64,000 bases of DNA, taken from assembly GCA_037953745.1 (NCBI GenBank), contig JBAKBP010001430.1, positions 124,001-188,000 on the forward strand. The letters run 5' to 3'. The translations under genes and the position numbers were made by a program. Origin of the DNA: Lithodes maja. Taxonomy: Eukaryota; Arthropoda; Malacostraca; Decapoda; Lithodidae. Shown piece after piece: positions 1 through 10,905 of this stretch (within the stretch, counting starts at the first letter, position 1; each line of letters opens with the position of its first letter). Below the pieces are notes generated by a model, which worked only from the letters and a program-made list of their open reading frames with translations, did no database searches and was not told where the DNA came from.

Positions 1-371
1 TCGCATCGGGGGTGCCGCGCCGGTTGCCTTTGGACCTCTCCCTCCGGCCTCGCGCTCCAGGGGGGGTCCGGCCGCTTTCATGGTGGCCTGGTACGGGTGG
101 CGGTCGATATCCATCTTTCCGCCCCCAGACGCGCTGTTGCTGTGCCCAGTCCTCGCGAGGCTGCGGCTGTCCCACGGCTGCGTCGGGCTCCTCGCGCCTC
201 CGTGGCCGGCACGGGCTTGGTCCGCCCGGTTGCCGCGGTGGTGCCCGAGTCCGGTCCCTCTCCCTGTCTCCGGCTTCCGCTTGGGCTCGGTTGGGGACCT
301 GCGGGCCTCGTTGGCCTTCGCATCGTGCTTGTTCATGTGGCACGGTGGCTCCCGGTCCCGGGCCCTGCCTG
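1..371 (+). pseudogene. DIRS copy A: end of RT-RNase H polyprotein
   Basis: The frame starting at 80 encodes the conserved end of the DIRS RNase H region: a FPPPDALLLCPVLARLRL stretch followed by LLAPPWPARAWSARLP. DIRS elements typically carry an FPP...vL.k.r...LvaP.WP.qpW pattern here. In copy B a TAG stop at 54215-54217 ends this frame. Copy A has TCG at the same place, so its frame runs on without a stop into the recombinase frame, giving a 502-codon open frame. The Lys and Tyr codons seen in copy B (AAG, TAC) are AGG and TCC here, in line with general loss of A. Confidence 0.7.
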
Positions 372-1300
372 ACTTCCTGCAGCGTTCCTGGCCGTCTTCT
401 CCTTGGGGGCCTTCCGGGTCCCGCTGGAGGTCTTTTCCTAGGTGGCTACAGGCCGCTCGCCTGCCTGTTGGCTCTCCTTCCCTCGTCCTACGCTCCTTGT
501 TTCACCTCTTCCGTCCGCGTCACTTTCGAGTCGACGCTATACGTACCCACTTGTCTGCCGTCCGGGGGCTCTTTGGGTCCGTCGCTGGGCTGGTCGTTCT
601 GCCTCAGGTGCTGGATTCCTTCCTGACGGCTGCCTTCCGGGATCGACCTCCTCCGCGCCAGGTCCCTCCGCAGTGGGATCTGGGGCGGGCTCTGGTCCTT
701 CTGGCTTCGCCCCCGTCTACAAGGGCCGCTCCGCCGGTTCTGTTGCTCGGGCGTCCGCTCTTCCTTGTCACTCTGGCCACTGGGGTTCGGTTGTCTGCCC
801 TAGCGGCATTGTCATGGCCCCGGGACTGCGTGCGATTCTCCCCGTCCTTGCATGGCGTCTCGTTCGCCTCCTCCCCTCCTTTTGTTGCCACACTTGGGAG
901 GGCGGCCCCCGCTTTCCGGCCTTTCGCCGTCCAGGCTTTCCGGCTTGGGCGTCCTCGCCATGTGTTGTGCCCGGTGTCGGCCTTGCACTCCTCTGTTGCG
1001 TCTGTGGCGCCGCCTTCGGGTCCTGCTGTGTGGGTGTCTCCTCGGACAGGTGGGAGGCTCTCGCTGGTGCAGTTGGGCCGCCGCGTTAGTCGGACCGTTC
1101 GTGCCCGTCGCCCTGTTTGTAGGGGTTCTGCGCACGATGTCAGATCCTTTGCTGCCTCCTTCCAGTTCCTGCCACGTCGATTCTTCCCTGCCTTCGCCTC
1201 AGCGGTTTTTGTGGGTCTTCTATCAATTCCTTCATCTCCTCCTACCTCTCCGTGTCCAGTGTTCGACCCCCTCGGCTGGTGCTTGCTCTCGGGGGTCGTG
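372..1300 (+). pseudogene. DIRS copy A: tyrosine recombinase (frame broken at active site)
   Basis: Tyrosine recombinase that would integrate the element's circular cDNA. Visible family signals are the first-Arg box (ATGVRLSALAAL, near 785-820) and the H-x-x-R box (HDVRSFAAS, near 1131-1157). In copy B the final block reads W-S-S-I-N-S-F-I-S-S-Y and carries the nucleophilic Tyr. Copy A has two extra bases (one T, one G) near 1205-1213, just before this block, so the Trp/Tyr block is out of frame and cannot be made. Many codons that should hold A are changed relative to copy B. Family assignment is firm; the copy is inferred to be inactive. Confidence 0.8.
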
Positions 1301-1746
1301 TTTCCTGGTGCTCTGGCGAAGATCCCTGGTCTTCCCCCCTCGTCCCTCGTTCTTTTCCTTTGTTTTATGTGCCAAAGGGGGGGGGGGGGGGAGTGTACGG
1401 GTTTGCAACACTGGATTACAAGTTTGGGATTATGTTATATGTATACAGTACATAAGTGTTTTTGCCACATTGAAAATTGTGTTTTGTTCTTGTGTTCAGT
1501 GTTTTTGTTGGTTTTTGAAGAAAAGGGTTTTGGGTACAGTACCTTTTTGGTTTCAGACAAGTCTATGTTTTTGCATTACTATGAATGACGGGCATGTGTT
1601 AAAACTGTTCTTTTTAGCTACTCCTCAGTTTTTCACTCTTTTATTAGACTCTCTTGTTTAAATTGTGTCTTTGTCATTCATACTTTTGTTTTATGCATTG
1701 GTTTTTGGTAGGTTGGGCTTGGATGTCCTCCTCCTATTTGTTATGC

Positions 1747-1860
1747 AGCCTTGACGTTGGATTTGCCAAGACTACTAACAAATTGGGAGGTTTGACGTAC
1801 CTCCCAACCTACCAAATAGGAAAACCTACTATTTGGTAGTAGTCTTGGAAAATCCAACGT
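1747..1860 (+). repeat. DIRS copy A internal complementary region (ICR)
   Basis: The first part is the reverse complement of the element's left tip (as seen at 57355-57390 in copy C). The second part is the reverse complement of its right tip (2196-2275). The two parts join at AACAAATTGGG, the complement of the junction formed if the right end (..CCCAATT) is joined to the left end (TTGTTAG..). This left-plus-right arrangement is the hallmark of DIRS1-type elements, where the ICR is thought to template completion of the termini and circularisation. Confidence 0.9.
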
Positions 1861-1922
1861 ACATAATACCCTCCCTCACGCCGGACCCCTGCCCATCCGC
1901 GTTCTTCTGCTGACGTGAGATG

Positions 1923-2275
1923 TGATAACAAGAGAGGGTCGCTCATGCGCACGTTCGACAGGGATCGGCGCATGACGGAACACGGGATGGGCCTTGAGCG
2001 GTAACTAAGGTAAACCCCTTTTTCTTCTCTTCTAATGCTTTTTTTCACCTTCGGTGGTAGTTTTGGTTAATGTACAACGTCTCCTAGAGCAAGATAAGGA
2101 GTAGACTCTAGACGTTTTCTTTTTAACCGCGGTTGGAATGACGACATAGCAGTCAAAATAGACAAGTCGTCATTGCAATTAGGTTAATAGCCTTGACGTT
2201 GGATTTTCCAAGACTACTACCAAATAGTAGGTTTTCCTATTTGGTAGGTTGGGAGGTACGTCAAACCTCCCAATT
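1923..2275 (+). repeat. DIRS copy A right inverted terminal repeat and tip
   Basis: About 300 bp from 1923 match the reverse complement of the left repeat in copies B (44524-44816) and C (57355-57647) with few differences. The last 50 bp (2226-2275) are specific to the right end and fold into two short hairpins, ACCAAATAG/CTATTTGGT and TTGGGAGGT/ACCTCCCAA. Unlike the coding region, this repeat has kept its adenines. Confidence 0.88.
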
Positions 2276-2398
2276 CCCTACTGTCGCACTCTCACAGCCC
2301 ACTGGCACAAGTTTACCTTTCTTTTTCTAAAGTGTGGTTGGTGGGTGGCACCCATCACTTACTCACTTCTGCGCAGAACTGGAAAATATTTATGCTTG

Positions 2399-2610
2399 TC
2401 ACAGGCCATAGCGCGGTTGAGTGCCAGCAAACAGTGAGATCGAGGGTTCGAGGCTCAGGCCAGCCAGTGTGTTATTAGCAGATGCCAGTGCTGTTGGTGG
2501 ACGGCGCAGTCTAGCAATCTGTGGCAACTGTCCACTGAAGTCCCTGATCATCAGGGCACCCACCCTAGCCCAGCTATTGAGCAGGGAGTGCATGGTGGTA
2601 AAAACTGCAT
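2399..2610 (+). repeat. tRNA-like SINE head, tentative
   Basis: A stretch near 2410-2456 has an A-box-like GCGCGGTTGAGTG and a clear B box (GGGTTCGAGGCTC, 2442-2454), as in tRNA-derived SINEs. The sequence after it is not tRNA-like. No target duplication was identified. A run of about 31 A occurs farther on (2791-2821) and could be a tail, but the distance makes this uncertain. Confidence 0.4.
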
Positions 2611-2786
2611 AATTATATTTAGAGCTGTACCGGTTTTCAGGGCAGGCCTGCGAATAAGCTTAGAAATAATTTGTTTTCTATGACTTATAATACTACTTTC
2701 ATTGTTTCATAATTTGGCATGTCTAGATTTCCTAGCCCTTTTATGTAAGTGAAGGATATGAGCTATGGATTATACATACTGTACTG

Positions 2787-2822
<36 letters not shown>

Positions 2823-2984
2823 AATATGCAGTGGTTATTCATAATCTGATACAATCTCCCTCTCTCAAATAAATTGTCAACTCTTTGTCAAGTTTAACAA
2901 AATACCAACCAAAATGTAATTCTCGCATGGTTATTTTTCCAGGCAAGAGGCTACCTCTGAAAGTAACCAGGCAAGGAATATATT

Positions 2985-3262
2985 TACTGTCACTCGGATA
3001 CCATAGTCTTTAGCCCACACATAAGAATTTGTGGACCCCCTACGTTTTTCTTTATGCAAGTATAACGATCTGGATTAATTTTTGGATATAACTTGCTTTT
3101 CAATTAATAGTATACTGTATATACTTTTGTAGTTGATGTATAGAAAAATATATTCATAAAATCGTTTCCAGAGATATACAGTACTGTACTTCCATAATCA
3201 AAAGTGGGCAACTTCACCAAATATTTATGAGTGGGCTAGACTATGGTATCCGACTGTACCAT
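2985..3262. repeat. Small foldback (inverted repeat)
   Basis: Around 2990-3043 the sequence CGGATACCATAGTCTTTAGC and its continuation recur as a reverse complement at about 3215-3262. Arms are about 50 bp with mismatches and the loop is about 170 bp. It may be a small MITE remnant; I could not identify a superfamily or flanking duplication. Confidence 0.55.
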
Positions 3263-3737
3263 AGAAATTACTCCCATGACTAATACAAAATACTGTACAC
3301 TCGCCGACACCAATTCCGACCCATTAACTCTCAAACTGCTTACAACCTCTGATAAGCATTTATCAGGCAGAAAATTAATAAAGATATATAATTCAGTAGA
3401 CAATAGCTTAGAAAATGCCAGGACACAAGTGACCTCAACTACACACTAATCATTAAACATATCAATCAACTATTGCCCCTTCCATTACTTCTATGCAAAA
3501 ATAATGAATTAAATCATTTTAAAATGCATAGTTGGTAAACTACCATTGCTAAGATAAATGGTGACTGAGGTTCAGGATTTCAGATTATTCTTTCTTTTTT
3601 TAGTACAGAACATGAAATAATATATCTTTTTGCATGTATCATATGGCTGCAATTGCCTGCCTATAAAGGAACTAAATTGCACTACACAGATTTGTTCTTC
3701 AAATGACAAACTGTTAATTAAGGGAAGAGATTTTAAC

Positions 3738-4015
3738 TTTTTTTTTCGGGAACCCCTTCACCCTCATGCTTAGCCCTATTAGTTTTGAGAATATAAGATG
3801 TTCACCCCATTAGTTTGGTGATGCAAAGATCTTTCGCCTAATTTATGTCCATTTTAAGACCTTTAGTGCCATTTAGATGTCAATTATTTCCTGGCGAATT
3901 ATAGCAAGCGTATAATTTAGGAGGAATCAGCCTTTAAATGTACATATTTATCTCGAAAGGGAGTCTTGGGGGTATTTTTGTAAGCTTGATGGAGGTCTAT
4001 GGAACAAACTAAAAA
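3738..4015 (-). repeat. Dispersed repeat, copy 1 of 3
   Basis: Reverse-orientation relative of segments 5688-5992 and 7019-7336. Shared landmarks are 'CTAGACCTCC(A/G)TCAA', 'ACTAATGGGG' and 'AACATGAGGGAGAAGGGG'. All three are non-coding and clearly diverged. The plus-oriented copies end in CGACCCATCTCCCCTT. Confidence 0.7.
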
Positions 4016-4956
4016 CCTTCCCTCAAGTTAATTTGAAAAAGCCAAATGAGTGTAGATGGGGGCGGCGGGGGCAGCGGCGGCGGCAGCACTGTGATCACTA
4101 TACTATTAAAACATGGCTACAAAGTTTATTTTATTAATGATATTGCAATGACCTGCTAAAGTATATCAATTCCTTTCGTAAATTCGTCGGACTTCTGCAA
4201 CTTAACACGATCCAATGGTATAACAATAGGTTTTAGTAATGTGTTTCAAAGTATGGAAGGAATACACCATTCTCCCAAGCCTGAACCAGAAAATCAGCTC
4301 CAAATCATTACACTAGCTAGAATCTTTTATATTTTCACTTACCAGTATTAACACCCATGACGTTGGCTGCTGCTTCAAGATAGTCGGCACACTCTAGGAT
4401 ATAAATCCTGGCCAAAGTTTTCAAAGCTATCCCAAACTAAGTATATATTTATAGAGAGAGAGAACTACAGTACTGTATTTCAATCAGCCTCCGAACTAAA
4501 TACTGTACAATCTTCTCACTAAGGGGAGATGGTTCACTTTTTGGTCAAATTTTTAATGTATTAACCCTTCTTACCCTTCTTGCCCAGGCTCGCCTACTAA
4601 AGGACAGCATTCAGATCCGGGGGATCTGGCCGAAAAATGTCGTAATAGGCCTAGCCCTATCTTTGTCATTTTAACTGCTAGAGAATTCACACACATCTCA
4701 AAACGTAGCCCCGTTTCGTATCTGTAGACTGGCGTTGTAGAGCTCTGTAGGTCAACTGGTTCAGTTGTGATAACGATTTCGTGGAGAGAGTTTTGATGCG
4801 GTGTTAGCAATATCGGATATTTACAGACACTAATTTCATTCTAGCAGACAATATCAACAAACCTCCGACTTCTTCTTCTTGTTTTTGAAGCTGCGCGTCG
4901 CTCCGACCGGCTTTGTTTACCAACGTTTCGACGCACGGCTTTCAAACCACGCTTAA

Positions 4957-5050
4957 CCTGGGAGCTGCGGGGAGACTCTTAAGAGTTCCCCCGGCGGACT
5001 GCGGGAAGACTCTTGAGAGTAAGTAAAATAAAAAATCAACTTTTGACATC

Positions 5051-5091
<41 letters not shown>

Positions 5092-5571
5092 GCCCCTGGG
5101 CCATGCAAAATCTCAGTCCTCTACCTCCCCTCCTTCCCCACTTTCCTCCTCTCCTTCAGTTATCACCTATTTTCCCTATTATTCCCTTATTCTGAGGTAT
5201 ATTTTCGTGCTAACATTAGCGAGTTGCAAGCAGGGTGTTGTCATCACTGATGGCAAGCGAGTGCAAGAGAGAGAGAGAGAGTATCGATCGACTGTCTCAG
5301 TGGCCTTGGGGAAAATTGGCGGGAAAGCAGTTTGCCTCACCCATACATTATACAACTCGCGGGCTATATCTCCGATTTTGACCATCCAAACGCTGTTTTC
5401 ACTCGTTTTATTGTTGTTTCAGGTTAATACCTTTATAATCAACCCATAATAGGCGCATATGGATAATTATTAATGCTATTAATGGTACAATGAATATTTT
5501 AGTGACGGAAACACCTCAAATACGTCAGCACAGGGGGACGTTTTCAATTACCCCCATGCGCACTTGTTAGG
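4957..5571 (+). mobile_element. TTAA-flanked non-autonomous element, copy 1
   Basis: A 615-bp element between TTAA at 4953-4956 and TTAA at 5572-5575. It starts CCTGGGAGCTGCGGGGAG and ends CACTTGTTAG. It contains a long T run (5053-5090), a pyrimidine-rich block and a short GA repeat. A near-identical copy is at 15789-16417. The TTAA flanks suggest mobilisation by a piggyBac-type transposase, which is inference since the terminal inverted repeats are weak. Confidence 0.75.
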
Positions 5572-7018
5572 TTAATAGGCTTTCAAGCTTAAGGATTTCA
5601 GAAGCCCATCCGGGCCCCACGGTGCGAGTTTGTTATGGGCTTCTGGAAGCCCAACCGGGTACCAAGGGTTAATTATTTTTCTAGTTTCCTCCCTAGACCT
5701 CCATCAAACTTAATAAAACATCGATTAGATCCCCCTTCTAAATTAATTTGTACATTTTTGGTATAAAAATGTTCCAGCAGTTCGGCCGGTTCCTTCAAAA
5801 TTACAGGCTCACTATTGTTCGCCTGGATTTTTTTTTTACACCTAAATAGTACGCAAGGTCTTAATATGCGGAAGGTCTTAAAATCGCCAAACTAATGGGG
5901 CAAACATCTTATACAGTAATTTGAAAACTAATGGAGCTTAACATGAGGGAGAAGGGGATCTAGAAAAACGACCCATCTCCCCTTAATTCTTTACCTGATA
6001 CTGTACTGTATTAGCATTTCGGAGCTTAATTTTGCTGTTTGAGGGTTCGTATTGAGCCAGAATTTATGTCTTCGAGTGTACAAGGGAATACAGGGGAGAC
6101 TAAACAATTCCAATGCGCTGGTAAAATTAGTACACGAGATCGATAGAAATACTTCCCACAAAGTATTAGTAGAGTCAGATTAATACATTTTAGTATCAAA
6201 ATGTCTGATACAGGTCTCCCTCACTATCCGATGCCCCGACTTACGATATTAGTATAGGTTTTTAGGTGTTTGTGTTTGGGTTTTGCTGGTCCGAGAACGC
6301 ATCCCTATTAAACCCAATAATTTTAGGGTTTGCTATATGATTTTTCTATTTAAGATCGGGTTTTCAGGAATGTAACCCAATCGTCAATCGAGGGAGACCT
6401 GTATGTTTAGTACATTTTGCCACTTCTGTATATTCATTAATCTAACGGTACTATACTAATTCTGTAAGGTTATATTTTTATAATCAATAACACATACTAA
6501 TAAAAACCCCAGATACACATTAGCTAATCTACCCCATACTCACCTTCAAATGCACATGCTAAAATATATATGCCTGTATTATAGATACACCTTAAATAGA
6601 TTATTGATTAATAAAACTATCCCCTTGTATGCATGTGTGGATGTATACTCTCGCGTTCAAGGTACAGAATGAACACGAGGAGTTAAGTTGTATGCCATTA
6701 ACATGTGAGGAATGCATGCATAGAGGACTCAACAGTTGCTAGTTATGACAAAAGTGTTCAAATACATCATAAAATGTCAAATTAAAGTACGGTATATCAT
6801 TCATGAGGTCTGCATGTTCTACAAAATATCAAATAAGGTAGACTCACCAATTTGCACACAATGCTTTAATCAGTAAGCAAAATCAAGAAAAATTACTACA
6901 CACAGAAAATTAGTAGAGCTTGATTAATAATTTTAGTACTGTATCAGAATGTACAATAGTTAAGGGGGTAGTGGCTATTTTGTTGGTCTATTTATTTATT
7001 TATTCATATATATTTTTA
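5572..7018. other. Intergenic AT-rich DNA with a dispersed repeat and a small MITE
   Basis: No recognisable gene. A copy of the dispersed repeat lies at 5688-5992, ending CGACCCATCTCCCCTTAAT. A 191-bp TA-flanked MITE lies at 6211-6401. The rest is AT-rich with frequent TACTGTA-type words and nothing else I can name. Confidence 0.6.
6211..6401. mobile_element. Small TA-flanked MITE
   Basis: Begins CAGGTCTCCCTC and ends GAGGGAGACCTG, with TA on both sides (6209-6210, 6402-6403). The 12-bp perfect terminal inverted repeat, CAG start and TA duplication fit a Tc1/mariner or pogo-Tigger type non-autonomous element of 191 bp. The interior is non-coding. Confidence 0.7.
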
Positions 7019-7336
7019 GTTTCCTCGCTAGACCTCCGTCAAGCTTAAAAAACACCCCTTAGACCCCCTTCAAGATAAATTTAAAAAATTTTGGTAGAAA
7101 AATTTCCCGGCCAAAGGCCACCTCCTCTTAAAATTACAGGATCGCTATCGCTCGCCAGGACAAAATTGACACCTAAATGGCATGAAAGGTTAAAGGTCTT
7201 AAAATTGACAGCGAAATGGGGCGAAAGGTGTTAAAATCGCCAAATGGGCCGAATGTCTTAAAATCTCAAAACTAATGGGGCTAAACATGAGGGAGAAGGG
7301 GCGGCCAGAAAAAAAAACGACCCATCTCCCCTTCAG
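7019..7336 (+). repeat. Dispersed repeat, copy 3 of 3
   Basis: Matches 5688-5992 in the same orientation and 3738-4015 in the opposite one. Ends in CGACCCATCTCCCCTTCAG. Non-coding; the superfamily is not clear. Confidence 0.7.
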
Positions 7337-7914
7337 GTACATTTTGACACCAGTTACTCTTACTAACATAACTCTGCTCATTTTATTGTGGGTAATTTGT
7401 CTCAATATCTCCTACTGATTGGAACACTGCATACACTTTACCTTGTTTACCGTAACACAAAGAGAGCATGTACTGTACTGTAATATTTAGAAAGCAAAGA
7501 AACATATGATTAACAAACAAATATGTGTTAAGTTCAGAAAATAAAAGCAAAGGTACATGACTATACAGTACATGGACGCAGAACAATTAAAAACAATATC
7601 ATTATATTATAACAGGAAGATTTTCATCACAGTACTGTATTTAAATAAAAAGAAAAGAAAAACAAAATACATTATTGCCAAAAAGCAAAACCTTCACAAT
7701 TCCCATAATCTGTCACCAAATCAACTAAAAGAGCACCTACAGCTAGATGTACACAATAAAATATAGAAAATTTAAATAAACAATATACAGTATTTATAGT
7801 GAGCACAGCGTACTCATGACTCCTTGACTAAGAGCTTAAAGAACAATAAGTTAGGACAAAATCACACTAGTTCTTCAGCCAGCTATTTTCCATCAGTAAC
7901 TTTTTCTGGTCGCG

Positions 7915-7985
7915 AGCTGTGGCATAGTCTGTAGAGCGTTGGCTGCTGATCAAAGGGTCAGCGGATCGAGCCCGCACTGTCAAAA
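7915..7985 (+). repeat. tRNA-like SINE head
   Basis: GAGCTGTGGCATAGTCTGTAG looks like an A box and GGATCGAGCCCGC like a B box, spaced as in a tRNA. The following sequence is unrelated to tRNA. It is more likely a tRNA-derived SINE than a tRNA gene, because no paired acceptor stem is evident. Confidence 0.5.
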
Positions 7986-8162
7986 TGTTATTGGTAGATA
8001 TCAAGCCCGGGCAACTTGACCTAGCGATTCGTGACAAACTCCTAATACAGTATGCATGGCCACCCCTTCTCGGGAATTACTGCGTTTGGCAAAAGAAAAA
8101 AGAAAATTTTCAATTTGCTTTGCATTGGAATAGAGAACCAAACTGAAGGCAGATTATCATAA

Positions 8163-8410
8163 GTGGTGGACTTATAAAAATTCAAACAAGAACTGGCGAT
8201 GAAAAAAGACCATCTCTAATCACATTTCAGACCAGAATCATCAGAAGTGGTGGAATTCTTGTAAAACTTCGAACCACAATTGCCGACAAAATTATCGAGA
8301 AAGTGGGAGAATTCTGATAAAACTTCAGACTAATTTGCCAAAAAAAAAAAAGAGGTGGCAGACTTCTAGCAAAACTTCAGACCAGAATTGCCAAAAGAAA
8401 TTGCTGGAAA
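8163..8410 (+). repeat. Degenerate tandem array
   Basis: Four related blocks start with GTGG(T/C/G)GGA-like words near 8163, 8246, 8302 and 8353, each followed by AAAACTTC(A/G)GAC and a TTGCC motif. Unit length varies from about 51 to 83 bp. Confidence 0.6.
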
Positions 8411-8730
8411 AAGAACTGGTGTAACACTGCCTTTACGTGGGATAACTTGACGGTGGCCAAGCTTCGCCACAGACAGCCTGATTTAACACACACCACCTCA
8501 ACAACCTCCACCACGAAGCTGACATACAGTACTCTCTCCCCAGTCACACTTTCGGCAGTAAGGTAGACTAGTAAAATGGTACACAGTGTTCTGTTTAGGA
8601 AGCGATGTCGATAAAGAAAATAAACCCCCCCAACAATAAGTAAATTTAGTGTCAAAATGTACCTTAACTATGGGTGCATTTTGACACTAATACTGTATTT
8701 GTAATCTAACTCGTCTTCTCTTTTGTGGGT

Positions 8731-8884
8731 AGTGATTGTTAAATGTGTGTTGTATATAAGCCTTCTTTTGATGCATTGATTTTGTTCTTTTTTCTTTCTC
8801 TTTTCGAGCGCTAGTGAATTCTTCGGAAAAATTGGCGCTTATGAGAAATAAGTAACATGCTTATTATTATTATTATTATTATTA
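8731..8884 (+). repeat. 5'-truncated LINE 3' end with (ATT)n tail
   Basis: Near-identical, in opposite orientation, to the 3' end of the LINE at 19448-24180 (its segment 19448-19605). It ends in a TTATTATTATT tail. It is a severely truncated insertion of that family, showing the family has been mobile. Confidence 0.85.
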
Positions 8885-9179
8885 GTATTTGATTTTCCAC
8901 ACTAAATGGACCACTGCGTACAAAATGGCTAGTCTAACCTACAGTATACCCAATCAAATACTTGTCTTGGGAGTACCATATGAAAAGTACTGACAACTGA
9001 CCTGTATAATTGTATATCTTCAGGACTGTATTGCAAATCTTTAAGGGTATAGAATCACTGTACTGTACACTATAACAATTTCCATCACCAATTTGTCAAC
9101 GCCAATACAGACATACAAAAATACCACGATTGCGACACGCACGCACGTACACACATACACACAAACAAGCAGACTGTGG

Positions 9180-9660
9180 GGCTGACCTTGGTGTGAGGAG
9201 TGGGGGTGGTTGAGGGGAGAGAGTGTGGGAGATATGGGGGTATGACTGGAGGTGTGGGGGTATGACTGGAGGTGTGGGGGGTATAGTGGCATGGAAATCT
9301 GGGATGTGTGATTGGATGGTGTGGGTGAGGTAGGGTGGTGGTGTCGATACGGGTGGAGTAGGTTTGGATTCTGTGGGAAGGTTTAGTAGTGTTGGAAGTG
9401 TGGATGATTTTTGAGGTTTGGATAAAAGATTGAATGATGTGGTAGTTTGGAGTAGATTGAGTGGTATGGTATGTTTGGAAGGTTGGATAGTGTAAGAAGT
9501 TTGGATTCTGTGGGAAGATTGCATACTGTGGATGGTTTGGGTGGTGCTGTTGAAGGTAAGGGTGGTGGGGTGGGAAATTTGGGTGGAGTGGGAGATTTGG
9601 ATTCTGTGGGAGGTGAGGGTGGTGGTGGGGTGGGTAAGTGTGGGGGCCAGTAGAGCCTCC
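9180..9660. repeat. G/T-rich low-complexity block
   Basis: Irregular repeats of GGTGTGGG, GTTTGGA and TTCTGTGGGA words. The minus strand gives open but repetitive Ser/Thr/Pro frames that are not conserved-looking and are not annotated as genes. It lies just 3' of the WDR20 stop codon and may be in the transcribed 3' UTR. Confidence 0.6.
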
Positions 9661-9674
9661 ACCTCCCCCGTGCG

Positions 9675-9764
9675 CTACACCACCGTACCCCCCGAGGCGA
9701 TGGGTCCTCCACCCATGGCCACAGCTGTCGTTGGGCTAGGGGTGGAGTGCTGGTTGCTGCCAGG
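9675..9764 (-). CDS. WDR20: WDR20 homologue, predicted last coding exon
   Basis: On the minus strand a pyrimidine-rich stretch ends in TTCCAG, giving an acceptor at 9766-9765. The following 90 bases read in the phase set by the upstream donor: 29 codons (Pro-Gly-Ser-Asn-Gln... ending Ser-Gly-Gly-Thr-Val-Val) and a TAG at 9675-9677. The junction gives W-C-R-P-G-K-Q followed by P-G-S-N-Q, extending the conserved WDR20 end. The intron (10905-9765) holds a MITE and T-rich tracts. The exon is a prediction from splice signals and phase; an alternative last exon cannot be excluded. Confidence 0.65.
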   Translation of the reverse strand, partial: PGSNQHSTPSPTTAVAMGGGPIASGGTVV

Positions 9765-10017
9765 CTGGAATTGAAAAGTTTGAAACATAGTCAAACAGTA
9801 TATCTCTATATATACAGTTTGGTAATGTAGTCAACAAAGTTAGTGTCTACTGTCTTAACCAAAGTGCAGAGTTATATTATGAAACCTGGTGATCTTAACC
9901 ACATGACCTGAGGTAAACTACAATTGCAGCAGTTATTAGGCAGATTTGTTGACCAAATGCCTGAATGAAAGATTAACTTACAAAAAAATGGTAGGGTGTT
10001 AATTAGGCTACATAGTA

Positions 10018-10529
10018 CAGTCTATCCTCCTTTAACACAAGAGGGGGGGGGGGTGGGGGGGGGGGGGGAGCCCAGATATAGTCTGTTAATTGTGGCCATG
10101 ATATTGTAGATTCAAACATTTTCTAACTAATTTCTCTATTATGTATTCATATTTTGGTATAGTCTAGAAATTAATATATTCTAGGTCTTTGACCGTCTTC
10201 CCTAAGACCTATCGGTCACTGTATTTACTGCCGCCGTAGTATACGCGATCGCATAGTGCGAATTCCATGCAGTGCGAGAGTCGGATCGATCCCTTACAAT
10301 AATCTTTTTCTTCATTAGTTTTAAGGTAAATTATGTCTTGTAATATTTGTTAATGGTTTAATGATATCTGGTACCGTAGGTAATATAGGTGTTTATTTAG
10401 TAAAAAATTCGGAAAAAGGGGCAAAATTGGGGAGCGCAAACCCATATAGAATTATCTCCATATAAAATATTTTCCTAGTGCGCGACGGACTCTGCCGCCC
10501 ATATAGTCGTGGTATAGGAGGATGGACTG
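10018..10529. mobile_element. TA-flanked MITE in WDR20 intron
   Basis: Starts CAGTCTATCCTCCT and ends AGGAGGATGGACTG, flanked by TA (10016-10017, 10530-10531). The roughly 21-bp imperfect terminal repeats start with CAGT, as in pogo/Tigger elements. The interior is non-coding and includes a G run near 10043-10069. Confidence 0.75.
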
Positions 10530-10905
10530 TACCACTTACCCTGGATACTGTATATGGCTAATAACCCATGAACTGCTAGAACCTGTGCAAAATAAAAGGT
10601 CAAGTTAAGGGAGAGAGGGGAGGTGGGGTATAAAGGGAGGGAGGAGTAGAGGATGTGGTATGGAGAACTGCCACTACTTTCTATTTGTCACCCAATATTG
10701 AGACATTTCCCGGCACTGGCACGTTTTTTTTTTTTTTATTTTATTTTTTTTTATTTTTTTTTTTTTATTTTTTTTTTTTTACCTGGCCATGCCTTCCGGA
10801 AGGAACGTCGTAGTTCCTGGGTTAATGGTTCAATAATGGGTGTATAATACTATATACTTATGGTTTATGTTTGTAGGCTACTAAAGAGACTCATATGTAG
10901 CATAC
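10530..10905. other. Rest of the WDR20 intron
   Basis: No gene. A T-rich tract with scattered A (10727-10780) is followed by CTGGCCATGC. The donor site (GT at 10905-10904, minus strand, after CAG) closes the region. Confidence 0.5.

Larger units (their letters stand above)
1..2275 (+). mobile_element. DIRS-like retrotransposon copy A (5' part outside window)
   Basis: Right-hand part of a tyrosine-recombinase (DIRS group) retrotransposon. In order it holds the tail of RNase H, a tyrosine recombinase, an A/T-rich 3' region, an internal complementary region (1747-1860) and the right inverted terminal repeat ending near 2275. The same order occurs in copy B (44524-56208), and the left ends of copies B and C supply the matching left repeat. 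The coding part is very poor in A on this strand while T is normal. Compared with copies B and C, most differences fall at sites where one copy has A. The frame is damaged at the recombinase active site, so this copy is probably dead. Confidence 0.88.
2611..4956. other. AT-rich intergenic stretch without a recognisable gene
   Basis: No coding frame with recognisable motifs. Contents that can be named: a poly(A) run (2791-2821), a foldback (2985-3262), one copy of a dispersed approximately 300-bp repeat (3738-4015), a short GGC-rich tract (4059-4087), and a diverged piece near 4725-4945 that resembles the interior of the piggyBac-type MITE at 43679-44157. Short TACAGTACTGTA-like words are frequent. 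Confidence 0.6.
7337..9674. other. Intergenic DNA downstream of WDR20
   Basis: No convincing gene. Contents: AT-rich DNA; a tRNA-like SINE head (7915-7985); a degenerate tandem array (8163-8410); a short hairpin with AGTGTCAAAATG arms (8649-8686); a truncated LINE 3' end (8731-8884); and a G/T-rich low-complexity block (9180-9660) whose complement probably lies in or beyond the WDR20 3' UTR. Confidence 0.55.

Noticed and set aside
80..1588. Long 502-codon frame as a single novel membrane-like protein
   Set aside because: It is the fusion of RNase H tail, recombinase and 3' non-coding sequence of a DIRS copy; its length comes from loss of A-containing stop codons and a lost TAG.
5013..5195. 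ORF across the long T run in the TTAA element
   Set aside because: Polyphenylalanine from a homopolymer; the second copy has a different run and frame.
7915..7985. Authentic tRNA gene
   Set aside because: Boxes present but no paired acceptor arm; treated as a SINE head.
9041..9712. Thr/Ser/Pro-rich minus-strand frames next to WDR20
   Set aside because: Low-complexity repeat; no start context or conserved domain, and it lies beyond the predicted WDR20 stop.
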